From the NCBI GenBank assembly GCA_016712315.1, contig JADJRG010000017.1, forward strand, positions 124,001-188,000: a stretch of 64,000 nucleotides of DNA, written 5' to 3'. Within the stretch, counting starts at the first letter, position 1, and every line of letters starts with the position of its first letter. Shown here piece after piece: positions 22,807-31,229 of this stretch. The translations under genes and the position numbers were made by a program. The notes beneath the pieces are model-generated. The model saw only the letters and a list, made by a program, of their open reading frames with translations, was not told where the DNA came from and searched no databases. This DNA comes from Nannocystis sp. Lineage in GTDB: Bacteria > Myxococcota_A > Polyangia > Nannocystales > Nannocystaceae.

Positions 22807-24351
22807 TCACTCGCACATGAGGCCTTCGTACTCGGGGGGGATCATTTTCATAGCGAGGAAGGTGCCCTCGGCGCCGGGGTCGCCGCCGTAGCTGAAGTCG
22901 GTGTTGGGGAACTTGCCGCCGAGGCCGCCGTCGACGGCGTGGGTGGCTTGCCACTCGTAGACCGGGGTGAAGATCTTGATCCGGCCGCCGCCGCCGCCGC
23001 CTCCCGACCAGCCCCAGGTGTTCGAGCCGGGCTCGCCCAGCGCTTCGCCGCCGCGGCCGCCCGAGGCGTCGATGAGGCCGGTGTCGGCGCTGTAGACGGC
23101 GCCGGCGGCGATGATGAGGCCGCCGCCGCTGCCGCCGCCACCGCCAGGGCGGTAGCCGCAGTTGTTGCTGTCTGGCGCGGGCTCTTCGCCGCGGAGGTGG
23201 ATCCGTCCGTCGATCCGCGCCCAGTCGTTGGCGAGCAGGTAGACGGCGCCGCCGCCGCGGCCGCCGAGGCCGCCCGCGTTGGTGCAGCCGGAGCTGTTAC
23301 CGCCAGCGCCGCCGCCGGAGCCCATGGTGAGGTCCGGGCCGTTGTCGGTGCCGGTGGGGGCGCCGACGGTGCCGGCGCAGTGGGCGATGCTGGCCTGCGA
23401 GCAGCTATTGCAGGGGTTGTTGTCCGCCCATTGGTTGTTGGGGCCGGCGCCGGCGCCGCCATACGCGCCACCGGAGCCGCCTTGGCCGACGGCGCTGCCG
23501 GGGCCGCCGCCGCAGCCGGCCGCAGGACCCGCGCCGGCGAAGCCGCCTGTGCCATCTTGGGGGCTGGTGGCGCCTCCTTCGTAGCCAGCGGCGTCGGCGT
23601 CGATGAGGCCCGTGGGGCCGACGAGGATGGTCTTGGCGGTGAGCTCGAGGACGCCGCTGCTGTCGCCTCCGTCATAGGCGGGGACCTTGAGGGTGCCGTG
23701 GATGATCACGGCGTCGCCGTAGCAGTGGGCGCCGCCGAGCTGGTGCTCGAGGCCCTCAGGGATGTAGAGGATGTCGCTGTCGTCGATGAGCTCGCTGTCG
23801 CAGAGGTCGCCGACGCCGTCGCCGTCGCCGTCCGTTTGTTTGGGGTCCGCGAGCTCGGGGCAGAGATCGCAGGCGTCGCCGATGGCGTCGCCGTCGCCGT
23901 CCTCTTGGCCAGGGTTGGCGTCCTGCGGGCAGTTGTCCTGATCGTCGTCGACGCCGTCGCTGTCGCCGTCGAGGCCGCCGGTCGTGGCGGTGTCGGTGTC
24001 GGTGTCGGTGTCCGAGTCGGTGTCGGTGTCGACGCCGGTGTCGGTGTCGGTGTCAGAATCGGTGCCCGAATCAGTGTCAGAGTCGGTGGTGGTGGGATCG
24101 GTGGCCCCGGTGGTGGGATCGGTGGCTCCGGTGGTGGGATCGGTGGCTCCGGTGGTGGTGCCGGTCTCAGAGGGATCGGTGGTGGTGGTCGTCGCGGCTG
24201 TTGTTGTTGTTGTTGTTGTGGACGTGGTGGTTGTGGCGTCCGTGGCGGCGTCGGTGTCCGTAGCGGCGCCGTCGTCGCCGCCGCTGCACGCGAGCAGGAG
24301 GGCGAGGGGGAGCGCGGCGATCGTTCTTCCTCTTACAATAAAAGTTTGCAT
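22807..24351 (-). CDS. Thrombospondin-type-3 repeat, Gly-rich lipoprotein
   Basis: 514 residues. A lipoprotein signal (LALLLAC, about Cys22), a Thr/Asp-rich stalk (25-125) with repeats such as T-G-A-T-D-P-T, and then two or three TSP3 calcium-binding repeats (D-G-D-S-D-G-V-D-D-D-Q-D-N-C-P and D-G-D-G-D-G-V-G-D-L-C-D). A Gly-rich beta region (about 230-500) with parallel-beta-helix-like spacing (G-G-G-A-V-Y-L-L-A, G-G-G-G-G-S-G-G-G-L-I-I-A) and eight or more cysteines follows. Outer-surface location and Ca2+ binding are inferred from the repeats. Its Gly-rich codons create long shadow ORFs on the other strand. Confidence 0.85.
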   Translation of the reverse strand: MQTFIVRGRTIAALPLALLLACSGGDDGAATDTDAATDATTTTSTTTTTTTAATTTTTDPSETGTTTGATDPTTGATDPTTGATDPTTTDSDTDSGTDSDTDTDTGVDTDTDSDTDTDTDTATTGGLDGDSDGVDDDQDNCPQDANPGQEDGDGDAIGDACDLCPELADPKQTDGDGDGVGDLCDSELIDDSDILYIPEGLEHQLGGAHCYGDAVIIHGTLKVPAYDGGDSSGVLELTAKTILVGPTGLIDADAAGYEGGATSPQDGTGGFAGAGPAAGCGGGPGSAVGQGGSGGAYGGAGAGPNNQWADNNPCNSCSQASIAHCAGTVGAPTGTDNGPDLTMGSGGGAGGNSSGCTNAGGLGGRGGGAVYLLANDWARIDGRIHLRGEEPAPDSNNCGYRPGGGGGSGGGLIIAAGAVYSADTGLIDASGGRGGEALGEPGSNTWGWSGGGGGGGRIKIFTPVYEWQATHAVDGGLGGKFPNTDFSYGGDPGAEGTFLAMKMIPPEYEGLMCE

Positions 24352-24427
24352 AGAGACGATCCTAGGCGAACCAGGAGGGTGAGGGGCGCGTGGCCGCGCG
24401 GCGCGCGGCGCGGGGGCTTGTGGAAGG

Positions 24428-25231
24428 TCACGCGCTCCTTGGGTCCTCGGCGAGGCGGTCGGCGAGGACTTGGGCGGCGAGGACGAGCAGGGCCAAGGGG
24501 GCGCTCGCGCCGAGCAGCGGCCACCAGATCCCGCGCGTCGATTCGCCCCCGCACGCGGCCAAGAGGCCGCCCCAGCTCGGCAGCTCGGCGGAGGAGAGGC
24601 CGAAGAACGCGAGCACGGCCTCGACCTTGACGGCGTGGACGAAGTGGAGGACGGCCGAGGTGAGGAGGAGCGGGCGCAGGTGGGGGAGGAGGTGGTGGCG
24701 GAGCTGGTGGCGGCGGCCGGCGCCCATGGCCTCGGCGGCGCGGTAAAAATCGGCGGCGCGCAGGCGCTGGGCTTCAGCGCGGACGCTGCGGAATAGACCT
24801 GTCCATTGGGTCAGGCCGATCGCGGCGACGACCGTAGGCAGGCCAGGGCCGAGCAGCATGGCGACGCCGATCAGGGCGATGATCGCCGGGATCGCGGCGA
24901 GGGCGTCGGCGAGGGCGACGAGGGCGCGATCGAGGGGGCCGCCGCGCAGACCGGCGAGGCCGCCGAGGAGGCCGCCGAGGGCGAGGGTGAGGGCGGCGCC
25001 GCCGAGGCCGACGAGCAGGGAGACGCGGGCCCCTTGGAGGACACGCGCGCCGAGGTCGCGGCCTAAGGCGTCCGCGCCGAGCCAGAGGCCCGCGCCGGGC
25101 GGGGCGTAGGGCTCGGCGACGAAGCTGAAAAAATCGGCGCCGACGAGGCCGAGGGCGGCGAGCAGGGCGACGGCGACGAAGCCGACGAGGGTGAGCAGGG
25201 CGAGCGCGCCGCCGCGGCCGAGGCGGCTCAC
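24428..25231 (-). CDS. Dipeptide/oligopeptide ABC transporter permease, DppC/OppC-like
   Basis: 267 residues with five or six membrane helices. The N-terminal P-P-G-A...W-L-G-A-D-A-L-G-R-D segment is the OppC hallmark (usually H-P-L-G-T-D-x-L-G-R-D). The EAA-type cytoplasmic loop is R-A-A-E-A-M-G-A-G-R-R-H-Q-L-R-H-H-L-L-P. It pairs with the upstream DppB-like gene through an ATGA overlap at 25228-25231. No ATPase or solute-binding gene is adjacent, so it depends on distant partners or a different use. Confidence 0.88.
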   Translation of the reverse strand: MSRLGRGGALALLTLVGFVAVALLAALGLVGADFFSFVAEPYAPPGAGLWLGADALGRDLGARVLQGARVSLLVGLGGAALTLALGGLLGGLAGLRGGPLDRALVALADALAAIPAIIALIGVAMLLGPGLPTVVAAIGLTQWTGLFRSVRAEAQRLRAADFYRAAEAMGAGRRHQLRHHLLPHLRPLLLTSAVLHFVHAVKVEAVLAFFGLSSAELPSWGGLLAACGGESTRGIWWPLLGASAPLALLVLAAQVLADRLAEDPRSA

Positions 25232-26181
25232 GCGGGGCCTCGAGCGCGCAGGCGAGGGTCGAGGGCGGGGGCGAGGAGATCGCCGATCAAAAATTGTGCG
25301 GCGATGGTGGCGGCGGCGACGGTGAGGGCGATGCCCTCGAGCAGGTGGAGGTCGCCGCCGCGCAGGGCGGCGATCGCGAGGCCGCCGAGGCCAGGGACGT
25401 TAAAAACATGCTCGAGGACGACGCCGCCGACGAAGAGGTGCGGGACGCGGGCGACGAGGCGGGCGAGGATCGGCGCGGCGGCGACGCGGAGGGCGCGGCG
25501 AAGCACGGTCGACTCGGGGAGGCCGCGGGCGCGCAGGCCGTCGAGGTAGGGGGCGCGCAGCTCGCGGCAGAAGAGGGCGCGGTAGTGGCGGAGATCGGGG
25601 CCGAGCTGGAGGAGCGCCCAGGTGAGCGCGGGCAAGGCGAGGTAGGGGGCGATGGGGTCGGCGCTGCCGGCGAGGGGCCAGCCGACGAGGGGGAAAAGAT
25701 CTGCCCGAAAGGCCAGGAGGTCGCGGGCGAAGATCACGACGATCACGCCCGAGAGGCTGAGCAGGAGGGTGGCGGCGGCGAGGGTGAGGCGATCGAGGAG
25801 GTGGCCGCGGCGACGGGCGGCGAAGAGGCCGCCGGTGAGGCCGAGTACGGTGGCGAGGGCGGCGCCAGGGAGGGCGTAGGCGAGGGTGGGGAGGAGGGCG
25901 CGGGCGAGGAGCTGGCTGACAGGGTGGCCGCTGGCGCTGAGGCCGAGCTCGCCGCGGAGGAGGCCGGCGAGGAGGCGGGCGAGGCGGTGGAGGGCGGGCT
26001 GGTCGAGGCCCCAGGCGGCGCGCAGGCGGGCCGCTTCGGCGGGTGAGGCGCCTGGCCCAAGGGCCAGGGCGACGGGATCGGCGAAGAAATTGGCGACGGC
26101 GAAGACGATGACGACGACGAGCAGGAGGGTGACGAGGGCCGCGGCGAGGCGGCCGAGCAGGAGGCGCAGGGAGGGGCTCAC
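25228..26181 (-). CDS. Dipeptide/oligopeptide ABC transporter permease, DppB/OppB-like
   Basis: 317 residues with about six membrane helices. The N-terminal helix begins L-L-L-G-R-L-A-A-A-L-V-T-L. The periplasmic part includes W-G-L-D-Q-P (OppB proteins have a similar L-G-L-D-x-P). The EAA loop G-L-R-A-R-G-L-P-E-S-T-V-L-R-R-A-L and a late F-N-V-P-G-L-G-G-L match the family. It overlaps the M48 protease gene (ATGA, 26178-26181) and the DppC gene, forming a three-gene operon. Confidence 0.88.
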   Translation of the reverse strand: MSPSLRLLLGRLAAALVTLLLVVVIVFAVANFFADPVALALGPGASPAEAARLRAAWGLDQPALHRLARLLAGLLRGELGLSASGHPVSQLLARALLPTLAYALPGAALATVLGLTGGLFAARRRGHLLDRLTLAAATLLLSLSGVIVVIFARDLLAFRADLFPLVGWPLAGSADPIAPYLALPALTWALLQLGPDLRHYRALFCRELRAPYLDGLRARGLPESTVLRRALRVAAAPILARLVARVPHLFVGGVVLEHVFNVPGLGGLAIAALRGGDLHLLEGIALTVAAATIAAQFLIGDLLAPALDPRLRARGPA

Positions 26182-27662
26182 GGTGGCAGGCCTCCGCGGA
26201 TGATCTTCAAGGGGCGGTCTTGGGCGACGATGGCGTCCGGCGGGAGGCGGTTGAGGGCGGCGACGGCGGCGAGGGGGGCGTCGCCGGTGAGCTCGCGCAG
26301 GGGGGTGGGGCGGTCGACGGTGATCAGGTCGAGGCGGGCTGGCTGGATGTCTCGAAGGACAGGATCGTCGATCGGCGCGAGGGCGCGGAAGGTGGCCTCG
26401 AGGAGCGGGGCGGCGGCGTCGAACTCGGCGGGGGCGCCGGCGGCGAGCAGGACTAAGACGCCGCGGTCGGCGGGCGGGGCGGGCTCTAAGGCGACGAAGA
26501 GGACCAGGCCCGAGAGCACGCTGCCCTCCGTGACGAGCTGAAAGTACCCGCCGCGGCGCTCGGCGAAGGCGTACGGATCGCTGAGGTCAGGGCGCCAGCG
26601 GGCTCCCGGGCGGACTTGGGGGTTCTTGAGGAAGGCAGCCTCGGCGGCGTCGAGATCGGGGGCCTGGCCGAGCCCCGCCATGATCATGACGTCCTTCGCG
26701 GGATCGGCGGCGATCATGGCGCGGCCCTCGAGCGCGGCGCTCCACTCCGGCGGGAGCGGGAGCTGGTAGCGGCGGGCTGGGCAATAATAGACGCCGCGGT
26801 AGAGGAGGCCTTGGCGTGGATCGTCGCCGAGCTGGAGGCCTCGGAGATGGGCGAGGAACGCGGGGTCGAGGGGCGGCGGCGCGGTGGGGCCGCCGAGGGC
26901 GATCTGGACGGCGCGTAGGCGATCGGCGGGGTCAGGGTGGGTGGAGAGCCAGGTGGGGGCGCCGGCGCTGTCGCCGGCGCGCGCCATGACGACCAACATG
27001 TCGAGGACGTGGGCGAGCGCCTCGGGGCGGCGCCCCGCGCGGCTGAGGTAGCGCAGGGCGAGGGCGTCGGCTTCGGCCTCGTCGCCGCGGCTGTGGCGGA
27101 GCAAGGCGAGGCCCGCGGTGCCGCTGGCGACTGCGCCGACGTGGCGGAGCTGAGGGTCGAGGACGCGGAGCAGGCCGACGCCGCGCTGGGCGATGGCGAG
27201 GCGCGAGTACTGGGCGGCGCCGTGGCGAGCGGTGACGTGGGCGACCTCGTGGGCGAGCACGGCCGCGAGCTCGGCGGCGGAGAGGAGGTGGGCGATGAGG
27301 CCGCGTGTGACGTAAATAAACCCACCAGGCAGGGCGAAGGCGTTGACGTCGGAGGCGTCGAGGAGGCGGAAGGTCCAGGGCAGGGCGGGGCGCTCGCTGA
27401 CCTTGGTGATGGCTTCGCCGAGGGCCTGGAGCTCGCTGGCGAGGGCGGGCTGCTCGGTGAGGCCGATCGACTCGACGATCTTACGATCCGCGGCGCGGCC
27501 GAGCTCGATCTCCTCGGGCTCGTTGATGAGGTTGAGCTCGAGGCGACGGGTGGCCGGGTTGAGGGCGCAGCCAGCGATGAGCGCGACGCGCACGAGCACG
27601 ATCGCGATCGCGGCGCGGGCGGCTCGTCGCGGGCGCTGGTGGGGTTTGGGGCGGCGGTGCAT
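26178..27662 (-). CDS. M48-family zinc metalloprotease lipoprotein (BepA-like)
   Basis: 494 residues. A lipoprotein signal (VALIAGC, Cys32), then the M48 domain: N-A-F-A-L-P-G-G-F-I-Y-V-T-R-G-L, the zinc site H-E-V-A-H (His138 and His142) and a downstream E-A-E-A-D-A-L-A-L that supplies the third ligand. The C-terminal region (about 290-494) is a less conserved domain typical of long bacterial members. Relatives such as BepA process or degrade outer-membrane proteins in the periplasm; that role is inferred. It is first in an overlapping operon with two ABC permease genes. Confidence 0.9.
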   Translation of the reverse strand: MHRRPKPHQRPRRAARAAIAIVLVRVALIAGCALNPATRRLELNLINEPEEIELGRAADRKIVESIGLTEQPALASELQALGEAITKVSERPALPWTFRLLDASDVNAFALPGGFIYVTRGLIAHLLSAAELAAVLAHEVAHVTARHGAAQYSRLAIAQRGVGLLRVLDPQLRHVGAVASGTAGLALLRHSRGDEAEADALALRYLSRAGRRPEALAHVLDMLVVMARAGDSAGAPTWLSTHPDPADRLRAVQIALGGPTAPPPLDPAFLAHLRGLQLGDDPRQGLLYRGVYYCPARRYQLPLPPEWSAALEGRAMIAADPAKDVMIMAGLGQAPDLDAAEAAFLKNPQVRPGARWRPDLSDPYAFAERRGGYFQLVTEGSVLSGLVLFVALEPAPPADRGVLVLLAAGAPAEFDAAAPLLEATFRALAPIDDPVLRDIQPARLDLITVDRPTPLRELTGDAPLAAVAALNRLPPDAIVAQDRPLKIIRGGLPP

Positions 27663-27701
27663 GGCTGCGGTCTCGAGGTTGCTCCCTCGGCGACGAGAAA
27701 A

Positions 27702-28250
27702 TTACGGGTCAGGCGGGGCGAGGGGGAAGCCGGCCTCGATGCGGTACTTGGCCCCCTTGGGGCTCTGGATCGAGGAGTAGAGGAAGAAGCGCTCGACGGC
27801 GAACTCGGCGCTGCGCAGGAGGGCGTGGGCGCCCATGAAGTCGACGACCGCGGGGATCGGGGCGGCCTTCAGGCGCGCGATGGTGACGTGGGGCGCGAAC
27901 TTGCGCGGGTCGGCGGGGACAGGGAGGCGATCGAGGGCGCGATCGATGCGGCGACGGAGCTCGTGCAAGGGCTTGGGATCGTCGACGCCGATCCACAACG
28001 AGGTGGGCTCGCCGCGCGGCGGGAAGACGCCGACGCCGCGTAAAACGAGGGGGAAGCCGGGCATGTGGACGCGCGCGAGGGCGTCGACGAGGGCGCGCGC
28101 GAGCCCACCGTCGCACTCGTCGAGGAAGCGCAGGGTGAGGTGGAGGCGGTCGCGGCCCTGCCAACGCGCTCCAGGGACGCCCCCGCTGATCAGCTCGAGG
28201 TGTGCGTCGACTTCGTCGGGGAGATCGAGGCCGATGAAGAGGCGCGGCAT
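27702..28250 (-). CDS. thpR: RNA 2',3'-cyclic phosphodiesterase (2H superfamily)
   Basis: 182 residues. M-P-R-L-F-I-G-L-D-L-P start, two catalytic H-x-T/S-x motifs (H-L-T-L near residue 41 and H-V-T-I near 126) and F-L-Y-S-S-I-Q-S-P-K-G-A-K-Y near the end, the standard ThpR/LigT layout. The enzyme opens 2',3'-cyclic phosphate ends of RNA; older annotations call it 2'-5' RNA ligase. It lies between the kinase and protease genes with short gaps (101 and 39 bp), all leftward. A very long ORF in another frame of the same strand is a codon-bias artefact. Confidence 0.92.
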   Translation of the reverse strand: MPRLFIGLDLPDEVDAHLELISGGVPGARWQGRDRLHLTLRFLDECDGGLARALVDALARVHMPGFPLVLRGVGVFPPRGEPTSLWIGVDDPKPLHELRRRIDRALDRLPVPADPRKFAPHVTIARLKAAPIPAVVDFMGAHALLRSAEFAVERFFLYSSIQSPKGAKYRIEAGFPLAPPDP

Positions 28251-28351
28251 GCACGGAGGCTAACTCGCGGGCTGGGGCTTGGGCGATCGATCGGGGGCTC
28301 CGCGAGAGGCGGCGGCGCGGGGGGGGGCGATCGCCGGCCTGCGGGCGGTAA

Positions 28352-31003
28352 TCACGGGGGGAGGGGCGGCTCGGCGAGCCAGGCCTCGGCTTCGGCGCGC
28401 TGGCGCGCGTAGGCGGGTCCGGCGGCGGTGAGGGCGTCGAGGGCGGCGAGGGCGAGGACGCGGGCGCGGGGCGCTTCGGCGGCGCCGAGGGCCCTGGCGA
28501 GGGCGAAGCGGGTGCGGGCGAGGTCGGTGGGGTCGCCCGCTTCGCCGAGGAGGAGGGCGCGCTCGAGGGCCTCGGCGGCGCCGGTGGGGTCGCCTTGGGC
28601 GAGCCGCAATTCGCCGATGCCGGTGAGAGGGTAGGCGAGGGGGGCCGCGTTCGGGCCGAAGGCGTCGGTGAAGACGGTGAGGGCGCGCTCAAAATACGCG
28701 GCGGCGGCGGCGTGCTCGCCGCTCTGTAAGGCGAGGTGGCCGAGGTTGTTGTCGAGGACGCCGACGTTGGGGTGCTCTGATCCGAGGGCGGCGACGAAGA
28801 TCGCGCGGGACTGGGTGTAGTTGGCGCGGGCAGCCTCCCGCTGGCCCCGGCGGGCCTCGAGCTCGCCGAGGTTGTTGAGGGCGGCGGCGACGAGGGGGTG
28901 ATAGAGGCCGAGCTGCTCGCGATAGACCTCGACGGCTCGGCCGAGGTCGGCGGCGGCGCGCTCAAAGTCGCCGCGGCGGACGAGCAGGTTGCCGAGGTTG
29001 TTGTGGATCCCCGCGCTCTTGATCGCGGTCGCTTGGCTGAGGGCGAGCGCGCGCCGATAGTCGCGCTCGGCGTCATCCAGGCGGCCGCTGTGGAGGTGGT
29101 AGGTGCCGAGCTGCGAGGTGAGCTCGAATTCGAGCGAGGCGCGCGCGGGCGGAGGGTGGGTGAGGGCGAGGCGATCGAGGAGGGCGCGGGCGTGGCGGGA
29201 CCACTGCTCGGCGCGGGTGAGGTCGAGGCGGGTGTTGCTGTGGTGAAGAAGGGTGAGGGCGGCGCGGGCTTGTAGTTGGGTGTCTTCGGTGGCGGCGGCG
29301 GCGTAGAAGGCTTCGGTGAGGGCGGGCTCGGCGGTGGGATCGCCGAGGCTGTCGAGCAAGGCGCCGCGGATGAGCTGAGCGTGGGCGATGAAGTCGCGGT
29401 CTTGAAGGCGCTGAGCGGCGAGTAAGGCGGCTTCGGCGAGGAGCAGGCCGGCCTGAAAGCGGGCGGTGTGCTCGAGGGCGCGGGCGCGGTCGAGCTGGTC
29501 TTGGATCGAGGCGACGGCGTCGGCGGGGAGGGCGCGGCGAGCGGTGTGTTCGGCGAGCGCTTCGGCGTCGCCGAGGCACTGCTCAAGATCTGGGAGCTCG
29601 GCGGCGGCTTGGACGGCGTTCTCGACGACGGTGGCGTCGGCTTCGAGGAGGACGTCGGTGAGCGAGCGGGTCTCGGCGAGGCGGCGGCGCATGCAGGCGA
29701 GCCGCAGATCGAGGAGCGCCGGGGATTGCTCGCCGCGGAGGTGGGTGGCCCGGCAGATCTCCAAAAATTGCCGCGACCAGGCGGCGCTGTGGGCGTCGAG
29801 GCGGGCGGCGACGCGCTCCCAGGTGTCGACGGCGTAGGGGCGCTCGGTGGCGAGGAAGGCGAGGCGCGCGCGCTCGCGGCGATCGGGATCCCAGACGCCG
29901 CGCAGCTCGTCGGCGGCGCCGCTACAGAGCCCTTGGCGCTGCTCCAAGGAGCGGACGAGGGCGGCGCGATAGAGGAAGGCGGCGGCGATCACCGTGAGCA
30001 GGGCGACGAGCGTGATGAGGCGACGCCTGCGCCGACGCCGTGGGTCGTCGCTGAGGGCGGCGAGCAAGGCGTCCATGTCGGGGAACCTGGCGGCCGGGTC
30101 GCGGCTGAGGCCGCGGACGAGGATCTTGCGCAGCCAAGCAGGGATGGCCCGCTCGCGCGGCTCCGGCGGCAGGCCGCGCTCGACGGCTTGATGGAGCTGC
30201 TTGATGTCGGCGCCGTGGAAGGGGCGCTGGCCGTAGAGGCCCTCGTAGAGGCTGACGCAGAAGCTGTATTGATCGGCGAGGGCAGAGCCGTGGGCGCCGC
30301 TAAATTGCTCAGGCGCGAGGTAGGCAGGGGTGCCCGCGAGGGCGCCGCTGGCGGTGATGTGAGTGCTGAGATCGAGGGGGTCGCTGGCGCTGAGGGCGGC
30401 GCGCTCGGGGGGCTCGTCGGTCTGCGCGGAGGCGAGGCCGAAGTCGACGACGCGGGCGCGGCCATCCGCGCCGACGAGCACGTTGTCGGGCTTGAAATCG
30501 CCGTGGACGAGGCCTTGGCGGTGGGCGGCGGCGAGGCCTCGACCGGCGGCGAGGAAGTGGGCGATGAGCTCGCGATGATCGCCGGCCGAGCCCTGCGGGC
30601 GCTCGCGCAGCCAGGCGCTCAAGGGGGCGCCTTCGATGTACTCCATGGCGATGAAGATCTGGTCGCCCTGCTCGCCGACATCGTAGATCGCGACGACGTT
30701 GGGGTGCGAGAGGCGGGCTAAGGCCTTGGCTTCGCGGGCGAGGCGGGCTCGCGCGAGCTGCTCTCGCGCGCTGCCGCTGACGCCCGGGTGGAGGAGCTTG
30801 ACGGCGACCTTGCGATCGAGCTGGGGATCGTAGGCGACATAAACGACGCCCATGCCGCCCGCCCCGAGCAGGCGGAGGACGAGGAAGCGGCCGATCTCGG
30901 CGGGGCCGGTCGCGGGCGAGGCGTGTGAGTTGGGCGCCGGGGGGGCGTGCGCGTCGACGGTGGGGGCCTCCTCCGGCGGGCTCCGCGGCGCTTCGCGAAT
31001 CAC
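28352..31003 (-). CDS. Hanks-type Ser/Thr protein kinase with C-terminal TPR domain
   Basis: 883 residues. An unstructured N-terminus (1-35), then a kinase domain (about 38-310) with the P-loop L-L-G-A-G-G-M-G-V-V, Lys69 in V-A-V-K-L-L-H, catalytic loop H-G-D-F-K-P-D-N, D-F-G-L-A and the A-P-E motif in Y-L-A-P-E-Q. The catalytic loop has Gly where RD kinases have Arg, so activation-loop control may differ. A single transmembrane helix (about 333-350) follows, then about 500 residues of TPR repeats (N-N-L-G-N-L, N-N-L-G-E-L and similar), probably outside the membrane. This architecture is common and expanded in myxobacteria. Targets are unknown. Confidence 0.93.
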   Translation of the reverse strand: MIREAPRSPPEEAPTVDAHAPPAPNSHASPATGPAEIGRFLVLRLLGAGGMGVVYVAYDPQLDRKVAVKLLHPGVSGSAREQLARARLAREAKALARLSHPNVVAIYDVGEQGDQIFIAMEYIEGAPLSAWLRERPQGSAGDHRELIAHFLAAGRGLAAAHRQGLVHGDFKPDNVLVGADGRARVVDFGLASAQTDEPPERAALSASDPLDLSTHITASGALAGTPAYLAPEQFSGAHGSALADQYSFCVSLYEGLYGQRPFHGADIKQLHQAVERGLPPEPRERAIPAWLRKILVRGLSRDPAARFPDMDALLAALSDDPRRRRRRRLITLVALLTVIAAAFLYRAALVRSLEQRQGLCSGAADELRGVWDPDRRERARLAFLATERPYAVDTWERVAARLDAHSAAWSRQFLEICRATHLRGEQSPALLDLRLACMRRRLAETRSLTDVLLEADATVVENAVQAAAELPDLEQCLGDAEALAEHTARRALPADAVASIQDQLDRARALEHTARFQAGLLLAEAALLAAQRLQDRDFIAHAQLIRGALLDSLGDPTAEPALTEAFYAAAATEDTQLQARAALTLLHHSNTRLDLTRAEQWSRHARALLDRLALTHPPPARASLEFELTSQLGTYHLHSGRLDDAERDYRRALALSQATAIKSAGIHNNLGNLLVRRGDFERAAADLGRAVEVYREQLGLYHPLVAAALNNLGELEARRGQREAARANYTQSRAIFVAALGSEHPNVGVLDNNLGHLALQSGEHAAAAAYFERALTVFTDAFGPNAAPLAYPLTGIGELRLAQGDPTGAAEALERALLLGEAGDPTDLARTRFALARALGAAEAPRARVLALAALDALTAAGPAYARQRAEAEAWLAEPPLPP

Positions 31004-31229
31004 ACCCCAGCATCGCGCGTGACGCGGAGAATGTCACCCGGTGGGCGCGCAGGGGCGCTGGCGCGCGATGAGGGGGCCTGCGCGGCCCTATACAATCAAG
31101 TATTAATATACCGATCCCCGCGCCCTCTCGAGTTCACGATCGGGCTATTACGCTGACGATCTGCGCGCCGAAGAGATCGGAGCCGCGGGGTGGATCCGGG
31201 ATCCTGGCGGTCTGGTAGGATGCGGGACC
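31004..31229. promoter_or_regulatory. Divergent promoter region between the kinase gene and the biosynthetic operon
   Basis: 226 bp between divergent starts. It contains the most AT-rich stretch nearby, at about 31090-31115 (tatacaatcaagtattaata), with several -10-like hexamers on both strands, in DNA otherwise over 70 percent GC. It is the likely promoter of the seven-gene operon. No operator palindrome is convincing. Confidence 0.5.

Noticed and set aside
22663..24630. 655-codon plus-strand ORF
   Set aside because: Antisense of the Gly/Asp/Thr-rich TSP3 lipoprotein; composition explained entirely by that gene.
27709..29586. 625-codon minus-strand ORF in another frame
   Set aside because: Pro/Ser/Ala-rich out-of-frame reading of the kinase TPR region and thpR; both real genes have recognisable motifs.
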